From: Planctomycetales bacterium
GTDB taxonomy: Bacteria > Planctomycetota > Planctomycetia > Pirellulales > Thermoguttaceae
Assembly: GCA_007119795.1 (NCBI GenBank)
Contig: SKOZ01000043.1
Coordinates: 1-30,664, forward strand
Direction of reading: 5' to 3'
Length of the DNA: 30,664 nt
The notes beneath the pieces are model-generated. The model saw nothing but the letters and a program-made list of their open reading frames with translations, was not told where the DNA came from and made no database searches. Within the stretch, counting starts at the first letter, position 1. The number at the start of each line of letters is the position of its first letter. The position numbers and the translations under genes were made by a program. This document shows, one piece after another, positions 15,852-25,265 of this stretch.

Positions 15852-18800
15852 TCACTGGCAGGCTTCCAGCAGCTCGCGGCGGACGGAGACCTCGGGGTAA
15901 TCGAGGGCGAGCCGGCGGATGATGGGGATGCTGGCGGGATCGGCGATGCGGCCGAGCGCTTCGGCGGCGGCGTAGCGGGTGTCGACGGCGTTGTCGAGGT
16001 TGCCGACCACCTCCAGCAGCGTGGGGACGGCCCGCGGATCGCCGATGTGGCCCAATGCCCAGGCGGCGGCCGCGCGCCAGCAGGGCGTGGGCTCGAGTTG
16101 GAGCAAGTGGATGTTCGGCTCGGCGGGGTCGGGGCGGCCGTGGCGGGCCTCGTTCAATTCCGGCGCCAGCGACGCCAGGAGCATATCGAACGACGACGGA
16201 TCGCGGAGGTTGCCCAGCGCCCGCCCGAGGAAAAGAAGCACCCAATGGCGCTGCGGCATCTCCACGTGGAAGACGGGGGTGTTGAGGGCACGGTCGGGCA
16301 ACTCTTCCGGCTTGGCGCGATACCGCTCGAATGCGGCGCGAATGGCAGGCGCATAGCTCGATTCGCGGCACGTCGAGGCGAGCAGTTGGGCGGCGCGGTT
16401 GTCCGGGGCCGGCTGGCCGGCCCAGGAGTTGAACGCGGCGCTGAGCGCCTCCTGCAATTCCTCGGAAGCTGTTGCTTGCGGGTCGCCCAGCATGGCCAGG
16501 CAGGTCTCGATGAGCTCGTCGCCGCGGCCGCTGCGGCGGATCACCCGCCCGGCGAGCAACTCGTAGGTGTCCGTATCGAGGTAGAGGGCGCGGTCGGGAT
16601 CGGTGGGGACGGAACGGATGATGTGCGGCACGATGGGCCCCGCGCGGGTCGAGCCGATGCGGTCGAGGGCCTCGATCACGCGGGCATGGACCGGCGAGGA
16701 GTGGCAGGCGAAGAGGGCCTCGTGGTCGCTGTACCAGCCCACGTAGTCGACATAGTCTCCCAGCCGGGCGAAGGTATCGATGAGCACCGTCTCGGCCTCG
16801 GGCGTGCCGATCCATCCCAGAGCCTCGACGGCCGCCTCGGCGAGGAACAGGTTGCCGTGGACGGGGTCGACGTGATCGGCGAGCACCTCCTGGAGCAGCG
16901 GCACGGCCTCGGTATCGCCCAGGAAGCCCAGGGCGCGGGTGGCCGCCTGGAGGGTGCGAGGGTTCAGGGGCGAGTCGGCGCCGAAGGTGAAATTGTCCGT
17001 ACGGTTGTTGTTGACGAACGGCGGATAGGGGTTGTTATCCTTCTCGCGGGCTACATAGCCGCGCAGGGCCGCGCGGGCGGCATCGCCGCCAATATGCCCG
17101 AGGGCCACGATCGCCCGCCGCTGCACTCCACGGTCCTCGCTGTCGATCTCTTCGACCAGCGCCGCTTCCAGCTTCGGCCAGGGGTTATCATCGAGCCAGG
17201 TGCGCCATGCTTCAGCTTGGCGCCGTCGGGCGTCGTTGGTTAAAGGCAGATCCACCGGCTCGCGGTGCGCGGTGAGACCCTCCAAAGCCACCGCCGCCGC
17301 CTGCGCTACATGGAGGTCCGAGTCTTCGAGGAGATCGAGCAGCGGGGCCACGCTCTCGCGCGTGCCGCATGCCGCCAGCGCCAGCGCGGCCGCCACGCGG
17401 ACCTCCCGGCTCGGGTCGCCAAGCACACCGGCCAGCGCCGGCGCGGCCGCCCGGTCGCGGAACAGCGCCAGCCGCTTCGCGGCAGAGCTGCGCATGTCCG
17501 CATCGGGATGATCCAGCTTCTCGACCCACGCGGTCACTTCCTCCCGGCCTGGGGCAAGAGGGCCTTCCGTGTCGCGATACCGGTTCAGCGACGCCGTCTC
17601 GCGGAAGCGTTCGAACTGGAGGTCCATCATGCCGGATACGCCGGAATTGTTCCCCCGGAACCGGTGCGGTTCGCCTCGGTCGAGCAGCTTCAGCGGCCGC
17701 ACGTGAAAGGCTTCGACCAGCCCGCCTTCCGTGGGCGGGGCGGCCTGGCGGGGTTCGTGGCAGCCCGTGCAGGAGCGGACTTCGCCCGGCCGCACGTAGA
17801 TCCACGACATCTCGTTGAGCTCGGAGCGGCCTTCGGCATCGACGGCCTGCAGCGCCAGGGGGACGTCGGCCGGTACTTCCACGGAAAAGGAGCCGTCGGG
17901 AGCGATCGGCACCGTCCCCAGCTCGATCACCTCTTTCCCCTGGTGGACGAAGTCGAAATGCGACGACCGCATGCTCACTCCCCGCGAGCGAAGCACACGG
18001 ATGGCGCGAATCTGCTCCCAGTCGGCGTCGGTCTTCCGCGTGATATGCACGTTCTGGGCATAGAGGAATCCCGTGGCGCTGGGCAGATCCGCGCCCGGAT
18101 CGCGGACCGTCTCGGGCAGGATCGGCGGCCGCGGCCGCGGCCCCACGAATACCGGCGAGTGGATGGGCGTCTCTTCCGATTCGTACACCTTGACGACACG
18201 GTTGTCGTCCGGATCGACTACGGCCAGCACGCGGGGCCGCCTGTCGTTGACGGGACTGTCGAGCACGGTGGCAAGCAATCTCCCGTCGGGCAGCGGGGCC
18301 AGCTCGCCCAGGCCGTCGGGGAGCCGCTGGAACGACTCCTCTGCCGCGCTCGGGGTGGCCACAAAATTGCCGCGGTTGGAGATGAAGGCCACCCGTCCGT
18401 CCGGGAGCGGTGCCGGGCTGCCGTAGCCCAATAGGCGCAGCCGCACACCGTAAACGGCCCCAACGTCCGCCCCGACCAGCGTCTGCCCCGCCGTGCCGTC
18501 CGGCCGGATGGCGTGGATCTTCGTTTCGACTTTGGCGCGGCCGAAGAAGTTGTCGCTGCGGACGAAGGCGATCCGCCCGTCGGCAAGCACCTTCGGCTCG
18601 TTGTCGAAGATGGGGGTGTGCGTGATCGACTGGATCCCGCTCCCGTCCGGCTGCATCACGAACAGGGCCCGCGACGGCGCGCCGTGATACTCTTCGAAGG
18701 TGCCGATGCGTGTCGAGGTGAACACGATCCGCCCGTCCGGCAGTTCGGCGGGATCGATGTCGTGGAAGGGTCCGCTGGTGAGCTGCTGCGGCGAGCCGCC

Positions 18801-19796
18801 GTCGACGGGGACCCGGTAGATGTGGAAGAAGCTGCTGCCCTCCGGCGCCATGGCCACGTAGATCGACTTGCCGTCGTAGCTCACGCTGGGCGAGCCGATC
18901 ACCCCGCGGCCGGCGTCGATCAGAACGCGCGGCTCCGCCCCCGGCCCCAAGGGGTCGAGCACGCACAGCCTGCGGCCGATCTTCGACGGGCAGGGCAAGT
19001 CGAACCCCGTGAATGCACGCGACCACTCGTCGACCCGAAAGCAGACGCCCCAGGCATCTTCGTTGAGCGGCACGTAGACGCTGCAATCATCCGCCACGAA
19101 GGCGACGGCGCCCGGCCAAACGAAGTCGGCATCGGGTTGACTGAGAGCCAGTCGCGTGGGAAGCACGCCGATGCGGCGGCCGCCTGTCGATCCCTCGTAC
19201 TGCAAGTCCCCCCAGGGCGCCATACCCATCGGGCCCAGCGGCGTGGCCGCAGCCCACTCCCCGCCTTCGTGATACTCGGGGAGTGAGTATTCGTCGGGCT
19301 CGCCCTCGGAGGCGACCCGCCAGGTCGAATCGGTCACCAGTTCGAACGGTTCCGCACCTTCCGTGTCGACCCGCAGGGCCGCGACGACACCGCGGCTTCC
19401 TCCCAGGCAAATCCCACGAATTCCCAACACGTTCCGGCCCGGCGCCAGGCGGTCCGCAATGTTCCACCGTTCGACCGAACCCCAGACGTCCGAGCCGGGA
19501 CCGATGTCGTAACCCACCATGGTGCCGTTCACGTACAACTCGTAACCGTTGTCGGCCGTGATGAGCATACTGGCCGCAGTGGGTGGGCTGTCGATCGTGA
19601 ACTCGAGGCGAAACTCGGATACATCAGTTTGCATATCGCCCCAGATCCACGAGGCGTTATCGATCGCGGGCAGCGGTTCATCCGCCGCCGATCCACCCGC
19701 CCCGGGCGAGTTGAACAGCCCGATCGCCAAAAACGCGGCTATGACAAAATTGCCCGCCAGCACGTACCCCCTGGAAGTCGTCGTCATTGCAGTCAT
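15852..19796 (-). CDS. Giant exported protein: HZS-alpha-like propeller, CxxCH haem motif, HEAT repeats
   Basis: A 1314-residue exported protein. A signal sequence (about 8-40, VLAGNFVIAAFLAIGLF) is followed by a jelly-roll domain (about 45-190, with NGYELYVNGTMVGYD) like the N-terminal domain of rhamnosidases. A TolB/WD-like beta-propeller spans about 270-600, with repeated PDGRIVFTS / ADGRIAFVRS / PDGRVAFISN blades. Next comes the segment seen in hydrazine synthase alpha-type proteins, ending in CTGCHE (Cys676, Cys679, His680), a c-type haem site. From about 745 to the end are HEAT/PBS-lyase repeats (VRVAAALALAACG, AAAWALGHIGDPRAVPTLLEVV). ATG at 19796 has AAGGAG four bases upstream. Such fusions are common in planctomycetes, function unknown; electron transfer is possible. 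It is divergent from an exported isomerase-like gene. Confidence 0.88.
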   Translation of the reverse strand: MTAMTTTSRGYVLAGNFVIAAFLAIGLFNSPGAGGSAADEPLPAIDNASWIWGDMQTDVSEFRLEFTIDSPPTAASMLITADNGYELYVNGTMVGYDIGPGSDVWGSVERWNIADRLAPGRNVLGIRGICLGGSRGVVAALRVDTEGAEPFELVTDSTWRVASEGEPDEYSLPEYHEGGEWAAATPLGPMGMAPWGDLQYEGSTGGRRIGVLPTRLALSQPDADFVWPGAVAFVADDCSVYVPLNEDAWGVCFRVDEWSRAFTGFDLPCPSKIGRRLCVLDPLGPGAEPRVLIDAGRGVIGSPSVSYDGKSIYVAMAPEGSSFFHIYRVPVDGGSPQQLTSGPFHDIDPAELPDGRIVFTSTRIGTFEEYHGAPSRALFVMQPDGSGIQSITHTPIFDNEPKVLADGRIAFVRSDNFFGRAKVETKIHAIRPDGTAGQTLVGADVGAVYGVRLRLLGYGSPAPLPDGRVAFISNRGNFVATPSAAEESFQRLPDGLGELAPLPDGRLLATVLDSPVNDRRPRVLAVVDPDDNRVVKVYESEETPIHSPVFVGPRPRPPILPETVRDPGADLPSATGFLYAQNVHITRKTDADWEQIRAIRVLRSRGVSMRSSHFDFVHQGKEVIELGTVPIAPDGSFSVEVPADVPLALQAVDAEGRSELNEMSWIYVRPGEVRSCTGCHEPRQAAPPTEGGLVEAFHVRPLKLLDRGEPHRFRGNNSGVSGMMDLQFERFRETASLNRYRDTEGPLAPGREEVTAWVEKLDHPDADMRSSAAKRLALFRDRAAAPALAGVLGDPSREVRVAAALALAACGTRESVAPLLDLLEDSDLHVAQAAAVALEGLTAHREPVDLPLTNDARRRQAEAWRTWLDDNPWPKLEAALVEEIDSEDRGVQRRAIVALGHIGGDAARAALRGYVAREKDNNPYPPFVNNNRTDNFTFGADSPLNPRTLQAATRALGFLGDTEAVPLLQEVLADHVDPVHGNLFLAEAAVEALGWIGTPEAETVLIDTFARLGDYVDYVGWYSDHEALFACHSSPVHARVIEALDRIGSTRAGPIVPHIIRSVPTDPDRALYLDTDTYELLAGRVIRRSGRGDELIETCLAMLGDPQATASEELQEALSAAFNSWAGQPAPDNRAAQLLASTCRESSYAPAIRAAFERYRAKPEELPDRALNTPVFHVEMPQRHWVLLFLGRALGNLRDPSSFDMLLASLAPELNEARHGRPDPAEPNIHLLQLEPTPCWRAAAAWALGHIGDPRAVPTLLEVVGNLDNAVDTRYAAAEALGRIADPASIPIIRRLALDYPEVSVRRELLEACQ

Positions 19797-19952
19797 CGCT
19801 CTCCTTGTTGGGGGCAGGCCGCGGTAGATCAGCGGGGCCTCATTCGGTTCCCGCGAGCCGAAAAAGGACTTACGGCAGACACGATGCGTCGATGCGCCGC
19901 TCGGCCCGAAGCAGAAGGCTGTCGGGCCGACAACCCATGAGTTTCCGCAACC

Positions 19953-19982
19953 AGTATACGCTAGCGGGAAGGATTTCGCCAA
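19953..19982 (-). promoter_or_regulatory. Promoter of the giant haem/HEAT gene
   Basis: On the minus strand TTGGCG (19977-19982), an 18-base spacer and TATACT (19953-19958) form a good promoter. The palindrome CGCTAGCG (19959-19966) abuts the -10, and TATACTGG is shared with the sat promoter. Confidence 0.55.
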
Positions 19983-20312
19983 CATTCCTTGCTATTCATT
20001 GCGTCCCGTGTCGTTCCTCCGGCTCCAGAAGGCAGACCTGCCGAAGCATGGCACGACCAGAGGCCTGCCCCGGAGCCGGAAAGCGGATTGCCGACACGCC
20101 CATCAGGTTAACACGAACGCAGGCCTTGTCCAACCGATCCACGCCCATGGCGGCCTCCGCCCGAGACGGCGACGACCTGGGCACCTGCCTTGACGGCAGA
20201 GAGATCCCCCCGGATCCGGAGCATGGCCTCCTTCCGTCGGGTTGCACGGCAACCGTTGAAGGTCGGCCCTCTCCTCCCGGGGATATTGGATGCGGTACAT
20301 TGCCGAACAAAG

Positions 20313-20341
20313 TTCACCGGACAGCTTGCGTATGGTATAGT
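20313..20341 (+). promoter_or_regulatory. Promoter of the first isomerase-like gene
   Basis: TTCACC (20313-20318), a 17-base spacer and TATAGT (20336-20341), with TGG directly before the -10 (extended -10), form a strong promoter about 100 bases before the ATG. Confidence 0.6.
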
Positions 20342-20439
20342 CGTCGGGTCTGGAAACCGTTTGCCGACCGTCCTGGACCAAGGGACATGGCTTCAACCGA
20401 GTCAGACAGGGAACCTGAACACCCTGCAAGGAGACAGAA

Positions 20440-21963
20440 ATGAAACGGCGCGACTTTCTGGCGGCGGGTATGGGAGGCGTCGTGGTCTCCGTATCGGACG
20501 GACTCTCTCCGATACAAAAGGCGATCGCCTCGCTGGCACCCGAGATGGGGAGCAGTCCCAATGCAATGAAGCTCCACGTGAAGCCGGTGCTGACGAGTAT
20601 CGTCCACACCGGCTCGTGGGAGGGCCCCTGCCGGTGGACGGCGATGAGCCCGGCCGAGGAACGGAGGCAGGCCGGCGAGGCATTCGCCCGCTGGTCGCAG
20701 GAACTCCGGGAAAAGGGCCTTGCTGGATCGAGTGACGTGAAACTGCTGGAGCCGGCCCACGTCCTCTTCTCCGAGGATTTCACGATCCACCAGGAGGAAT
20801 GGGATAAGCTGGCCCCCGAGAGCGAAGCCACCGACGTCTTCTACATCGTTCCCGCAGGGTCGTCGATCTCGGCCTACGAGATCGGGAACCGCTTCGGCAA
20901 GCCGATCCTCATGCGCGGCCTTTCCTGCCGCACGGTGGATATTGCGGCGTATGCGAAGGCCAAGGGGAACGAGGCGTTTCTGGCTGCCGACGACGCCGAG
21001 TTGGCTCGGCTCCTGTCGCTGCTGCGCGCGAGGAAGGTGCTGCGAAGCACCCGGGTGCTGTTCCCCACGGACCGCGGTCTCCCGGCAGCATGCTCCGTGG
21101 GGAGCATCTGGGACCTCCAGGGGCTCGAGAAGCGATTGGGAGTGGCCGTGAAGACGATCCCCTACCGGGAACTCGCCGAGGAAATGGAACGGGTGCAGGC
21201 GGATGAAGCGACAACGGCTCAAGCTGCGGAGGCCGGCGAGCAACTGCTCTGCAATGCGCACCGATCGCACATCGACAAGGAGTACCTTGTGAAGAGCCTT
21301 CAGTTCTACCGGGCGGTGGACAACCTGATGGCCCGGCACGCTGCCAACGCCTTCACCATCGAATGCTTCGAGCTGTGCTCGAGCAAGCTCGCCGCCCAGT
21401 GGCAAATCACCCCTTGCCTGGTTCACGGCCTTCTCAAAGATCGAGGATTGGCCGCCTCGTGCGAGGGCGATCTCGGATCGCTCCTGGCGATCCAATTGCT
21501 GACGACGATATCGGGGAAGTCGTGCCACCAGGGGAACTCCGATCCGAGGGGCGAAGGAACGTTCCGAATCAACCACAGCAACCCGGCGCTGAAGATGAAC
21601 GGCTTCGACCAGCCCGAATTGCCCTACCAACTGGGCCGCTTCGTCTCCGAGGGATGGGGGGCGAAGTACGTTGTGGACTTCATGAACAACGAGGAGAAGA
21701 CGGTCACGGTTGCCCGCGTCGATCCCACTGCGAGGAAGCTCCTTGTGCTCAAGGGGGAGCTGGTGGGGGCCAGCGGCTGGGGGCCGGACCTGATCGGCTG
21801 CTCGGTCGAGGCCGTGATCAGGCCGCCGCAGGGAACCTTGGACCGCTTCCTGCGGGAGCGGATGGTCTACGGCAACCATCTCCAGTGGGTCTACGGCGAC
21901 TATGCCGAGGAAATGCGGGAAGTCGGCGAGATGCTCCACCTGGAGGTCGAAGTGATCGCCTGA
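20440..21963 (+). CDS. Exported L-fucose/L-arabinose isomerase-like protein (paralogue 1)
   Basis: A 507-residue protein with a short twin-arginine signal (KRRDFLAAGMGG) and the fold of the FucI/AraA aldose-ketose isomerases, which use Mn2+. Likely metal ligands by family pattern are Glu308 (TIECFEL), Glu342/Asp344 (SCEGDL) and His480 (YGNH, then the conserved VYGDYAEE). True FucI is cytoplasmic; here the signal suggests export of the folded metalloenzyme. Whether it is still an isomerase, and on which sugar, is not shown. AAGGAG lies six bases before the ATG. It is the first of a row of exported sugar enzymes on this strand and has its own strong promoter; a second, diverged paralogue lies 1.5 kb downstream. 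Confidence 0.82.
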   Translation: MKRRDFLAAGMGGVVVSVSDGLSPIQKAIASLAPEMGSSPNAMKLHVKPVLTSIVHTGSWEGPCRWTAMSPAEERRQAGEAFARWSQELREKGLAGSSDVKLLEPAHVLFSEDFTIHQEEWDKLAPESEATDVFYIVPAGSSISAYEIGNRFGKPILMRGLSCRTVDIAAYAKAKGNEAFLAADDAELARLLSLLRARKVLRSTRVLFPTDRGLPAACSVGSIWDLQGLEKRLGVAVKTIPYRELAEEMERVQADEATTAQAAEAGEQLLCNAHRSHIDKEYLVKSLQFYRAVDNLMARHAANAFTIECFELCSSKLAAQWQITPCLVHGLLKDRGLAASCEGDLGSLLAIQLLTTISGKSCHQGNSDPRGEGTFRINHSNPALKMNGFDQPELPYQLGRFVSEGWGAKYVVDFMNNEEKTVTVARVDPTARKLLVLKGELVGASGWGPDLIGCSVEAVIRPPQGTLDRFLRERMVYGNHLQWVYGDYAEEMREVGEMLHLEVEVIA

Positions 21964-22361
21964 CATTGCGGGCGCGATTCGCCGGGACGGCTCGCTCTCC
22001 GGGAGGGCACCCACTGAGGGGGCCCCCGTGCCTGACTTTATCCTTTGGCTTGGCTCACAGCGCCGCGTGCCGAGAATCGCAGCAGGTGATGAGCGATTGC
22101 CTCGGCCGAAGCGGGGGGCACCCAAATTCCCAAGAGCCTCCAGGGTGACACGTATCGTTGCCCCCACCGCACCCACCTTCTCTATACGCCCCATACCTCC
22201 CGGGCGTCGCCTCCGGCGGAACCGGGTGAACCCCTTCAATGCTCAATAGCTGCCCGAGCGATACCGATAGTATCCAAGGAGCAGGAGATCGCTCGGCATC
22301 GTGCGGCAGCCCGGCAACCGTGGCGGCCGCCCCCTTCGGTCCACCAAGTCGCCCGCCCGCC
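21964..22361. other. Non-coding stretch before the membrane protein
   Basis: About 400 bases without a gene I can support. GATAC-CGATA-GTATC (22260-22274) is a small inverted repeat followed by a purine-rich AAGGAGCAGGAG, which resembles a ribosome site but has no start in the right frame at suitable distance. The membrane protein frame is open back to 22239, but that part reads as non-coding. Confidence 0.4.
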
Positions 22362-23210
22362 ATGACAACACACGAAGCAGAGTCCGATGCTGGTCGCCCG
22401 ACCCCTGGTCCGTCCGTGTCCCGTCCCACGGTACTTGCTCGTTTGCCCGATGTGGGCGACGCGATGGGCGTGCTCGGGCCCTTCCGCAACGGTGCCGGTA
22501 TCATCAGGCACAGGACCAAAGCCGGGATGCTTTTCGGGGGCGCGGTGCTGCTGCTGATCGTCGCCCTCTCTCCGCTGCTCTTCAGCCGATTCGATGCGCG
22601 GGGCGAACCGTCGGACCCGGCCCGGCATTCGGCGTCCGTCACCCCAACGGCCGATTCCGCCCCTCCGTGCGCGCCCACCCAGGCACCCATGCGGAGGAGT
22701 GCGGAGGGCAAGGACCGCCCCATTTCCCAACACGTGAAAGTCTGGGGTAGCGATGACACCCCCACCGCGGTGACAAGCGGTTCGGCACCCAAGCCGGACG
22801 ATCCGTTGCCGTCATGTCCCGTTGCTCTCCTCTGCCTGGCGGCGAAGGCCTCCGCGCTCGAACAGGGTGGTGCAAATCTCCTTTCGGAGGGATCTCGGGA
22901 GTCGCACGGGGGACTGTTCCCGGTACGCCCGCTGGCCTCGCTCCCCGCGCCGGCACGGAGTGCCCTCTCCACCGGAGCCCGACCCCGGAGCGATCTTTAC
23001 GAGATGGACGGGGCCAGGGGCTGGTTGCACCAGCGATCGGAGCAAATCGCCGAGCCGATACAACAGGTTTCCTGGTATCTCGAGGAGGCGTTCCGCGGCG
23101 GAGGCGATTCGCCTCCTTACGATGACACCTCCGATCCGTCGATGGAGTCGGAGGCGCCACAAGCGGCAAGGCCGCGGTTTACCGTGGGCGGAGTGGCTCA
23201 CCGGAATTGA
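22362..23210 (+). CDS. Hypothetical single-pass membrane protein
   Basis: A 282-residue protein I do not recognise. One strong membrane helix (about 55-75, AGMLFGGAVLLLIVALSPLLF) follows basic residues (RHRTK), so the N-terminus should be inside and the C-terminal 200 residues outside. The outer part is low in order (Pro/Ser/Ala-rich) until a helical stretch near 228-255 (LHQRSEQIAEPIQQVSWYLEEAF). The start is uncertain: ATG at 22362 has no clear ribosome site, and an ATG at 22239 is in frame. Codon third positions are mostly G/C but less so than in neighbours. Its place between two exported isomerase-like genes may mean it anchors or shares regulation with them. Reality of the gene is likely but not certain. 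Confidence 0.5.
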   Translation: MTTHEAESDAGRPTPGPSVSRPTVLARLPDVGDAMGVLGPFRNGAGIIRHRTKAGMLFGGAVLLLIVALSPLLFSRFDARGEPSDPARHSASVTPTADSAPPCAPTQAPMRRSAEGKDRPISQHVKVWGSDDTPTAVTSGSAPKPDDPLPSCPVALLCLAAKASALEQGGANLLSEGSRESHGGLFPVRPLASLPAPARSALSTGARPRSDLYEMDGARGWLHQRSEQIAEPIQQVSWYLEEAFRGGGDSPPYDDTSDPSMESEAPQAARPRFTVGGVAHRN

Positions 23211-23226
23211 AGACGCTCGACGCGCT

Positions 23227-23249
23227 CCCCGACCAACTTGAACTCGGGG
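23227..23249 (+). terminator. Hairpin after the membrane protein gene
   Basis: CCCCGA and TCGGGG form a six-base stem with an 11-base loop, 16 bases after the stop at 23210. No T-run follows. Its position gives slight support that the gene ends here. Confidence 0.3.
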
Positions 23250-23440
23250 AAGGCCGGCCGCCCGCATATCGCCTTCCGGGGGGGGCTGGCGGCTGAAATG
23301 CTTGCCCGCAGGTGGCGGCCCGGTTATCGTCCTGGAAGCTGGCCCGGCGGTATCGCAGCGGCTGGCGTTTCCCTTCTTGAGGTCCTTTCGGGTGTAACCG
23401 GCAGGTCCAAGAGACGCTCGCAGACGGGAGGTTCCCAGCG

Positions 23441-24931
23441 ATGAACGCGCATTCGGCAAACGACAAGGGGAAGCCGTATCACGGCAGGGGCTGTCCATTG
23501 ATGGGGCGGCGCCGGTTTCTGGTTGCGGGCGGCGCAGGGCTCGCCTTGAGCAGTGGGCTATTCCAGTGGAGTGCCCGCCAGGTCCTCGGCGCGCCGCGTT
23601 TGCCCGGCGACGGGGAAGAGAAGCCGCGCATCCTCGTCGGCTTCGCTCGCCCGGACATCGAACGCTTCTTTGCAGCTCCGGGCGCCGGCTACCCGCTGGC
23701 GGAAAACCAGGAGCTCTACACGCAGATCCTCGCGAGGGCCGCCGAGGACCTGGGCGTGGTGCTCGATATCGAGCGCGCGCCGCTGGGCGACGAGCAGGCC
23801 GCCGACGCCCTCCTGGCAAGGAAGGGCGATGCCGCCGACGGAGCCTTACTGGTCCACATGGCGTCGCGCCACAACCCGGCGATCAGTCACTTCCTCGCCA
23901 ACCGCCCCGAGGGGCTGCCCACGATCGTTTACGGACCGCAGGGGACGAGAGGTTGGATGATCGAGAGTGCACCCCACTGTTTCATCGGTGTCACGGACAA
24001 AGTGGAATGGCTGGCCACGGCGCTGCGGACCCTCAAGGCACGTTGGCAGATGGCGCACACGCGTCTCGCCGTGATCAGGGGGGACGCAGAGCGTGAAGAG
24101 CGGCTCGAGCCGCTGGGGTCCGTGCTCCACCATCTCCCCCTGGAAACGTTGAGGGAGTTCATGTACGCCGCGGAGGGCGCCGAAGAAGTCCGGGAAATCG
24201 CCGCGCGGTGTATCGAGAATGCCCAGGCCGTGGTCGAGCCTTCGGAGGAGGACATCCTCAAAGCGGCGCGGAACTATGTAGCGAACCGCCTCCTCATGGA
24301 GGCGACGGGCGTTCACGCGGTAACCACGGATTGCCTGGGGCTGGTGAGGGAGGACGGCTCGCTGGTACAGTGCCTGGCCTTCTGCTTGCTGCTCGACGAA
24401 GGGTCGTGCGGGGGCTGCGAGGCCGATGTCTATCCGGCCCTCACCTGCCTGCTGAGCAGCTACCTCCTGGATCGGCCGGGCTTCATGGCCAATCCCTCGC
24501 TCCACACAGTGACCAACGAATACGTGGGCTTCCACTGCCAGGTGCCCACGCGGATGGCGGGTTTCCGCGAACCGCCCCACCCGTACAGGATTCGGCCCCA
24601 CCACGAAACACAACAGGGAGTAACGCTGCAGATCGACTTCCGGGAGGATCAACCGGCGACGCTTTGGCGTTTCCTCGCGCCGGGTGCCCTGGGGTTGGAT
24701 ACGGGGACCATCCGGCGGAGCGTTCACCCCGAACACCACGAAGACGGCATCGGGGGATGCCAGAACGGCTATGCCTTGGCCGTCGACGGCGTGGATGACG
24801 TGCGAAGCGTCAACATCCTCACGCATCCCGTCCTCAGCTATGGCAATCATCTCCAGACAATTCGGGCTTGGTGCGAGGTGGCGGAAATCACAATGCAGAG
24901 TCTGCTGAAGAGGCAAGACCCTCCTGCCTGA
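23441..24931 (+). CDS. Exported L-fucose/L-arabinose isomerase-like protein (paralogue 2)
   Basis: A 496-residue relative of the FucI-like protein upstream, with a twin-arginine signal (GRRRFLVAGGAGLALSSG at about 22-39). Equivalent metal-site positions are Asp297 (TTDCLGL, where paralogue 1 has Glu), Glu327/Asp329 (GCEADV) and His470 (YGNH). The middle has a cysteine-rich DEGSCGGCEADV segment typical of this FucI-like group. The end lacks the VYGDYAEE phrase of paralogue 1, so the C-terminal lid differs. GGGAGG precedes the ATG by about ten bases. The shared architecture and low identity suggest an old duplication with different substrates. The gene lies upstream of two exported dehydrogenases on the same strand, with gaps of over 300 bp. 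Confidence 0.8.
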   Translation: MNAHSANDKGKPYHGRGCPLMGRRRFLVAGGAGLALSSGLFQWSARQVLGAPRLPGDGEEKPRILVGFARPDIERFFAAPGAGYPLAENQELYTQILARAAEDLGVVLDIERAPLGDEQAADALLARKGDAADGALLVHMASRHNPAISHFLANRPEGLPTIVYGPQGTRGWMIESAPHCFIGVTDKVEWLATALRTLKARWQMAHTRLAVIRGDAEREERLEPLGSVLHHLPLETLREFMYAAEGAEEVREIAARCIENAQAVVEPSEEDILKAARNYVANRLLMEATGVHAVTTDCLGLVREDGSLVQCLAFCLLLDEGSCGGCEADVYPALTCLLSSYLLDRPGFMANPSLHTVTNEYVGFHCQVPTRMAGFREPPHPYRIRPHHETQQGVTLQIDFREDQPATLWRFLAPGALGLDTGTIRRSVHPEHHEDGIGGCQNGYALAVDGVDDVRSVNILTHPVLSYGNHLQTIRAWCEVAEITMQSLLKRQDPPA

Positions 24932-25265
24932 ACCGGCACGCAGCATTCTTGGCGGCCCATGGTGCGAGGCGTCCCGCGATGCTGCTCCGCCGTCCGGGAG
25001 AGCTCTCTTGACCGGTCCCCGCCGTCGTGGGTTGTCGTACCATGAAAGAATCGCCGTGGGCGTCGACCGCACCGGCGATGAGCGGGAAGACCGACCGCAG
25101 GGAATTCCTTGACGGCGCTCGTATTCCTGATAGGCTGGTAGCCGTGTCGGCAACCGGCCCGCGAGCACCTTCCGCGGGCGTTCCCCGAGGAGACGTGTTA
25201 CGAAAGTCCCTCACCCGGAGGCGGAAGACGCCGCCCCCATTCCACCATTTGGCGAGAACTCAGCC
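24932..25265. other. Non-coding stretch with a possible promoter and a relic-like signal motif
   Basis: About 330 bases. TTGACG (25109-25114), 16 bases and TAGGCT (25131-25136) may be a promoter for the next dehydrogenase. An ATG at 25078 opens MSGKTDRREFLDGAR, which resembles the start of a twin-arginine signal but is not followed by a hydrophobic stretch or a domain; it may be the relic of a lost exported gene or chance. Confidence 0.3.

Larger units (their letters stand above)
19797..20439. other. Divergent non-coding region between haem/HEAT gene and isomerase-like gene
   Basis: About 640 bases with no believable gene. It holds two clear outward promoters, listed separately, which leave leaders of roughly 150 and 90 bases. 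The middle (19983-20312) shows nothing I can name. Confidence 0.6.

Noticed and set aside
20314..22239. Minus-strand open frame of 641 codons over the first isomerase-like gene
   Set aside because: Antisense shadow; no ribosome site, no family match, while the plus strand has a promoter, ribosome site and conserved motifs.
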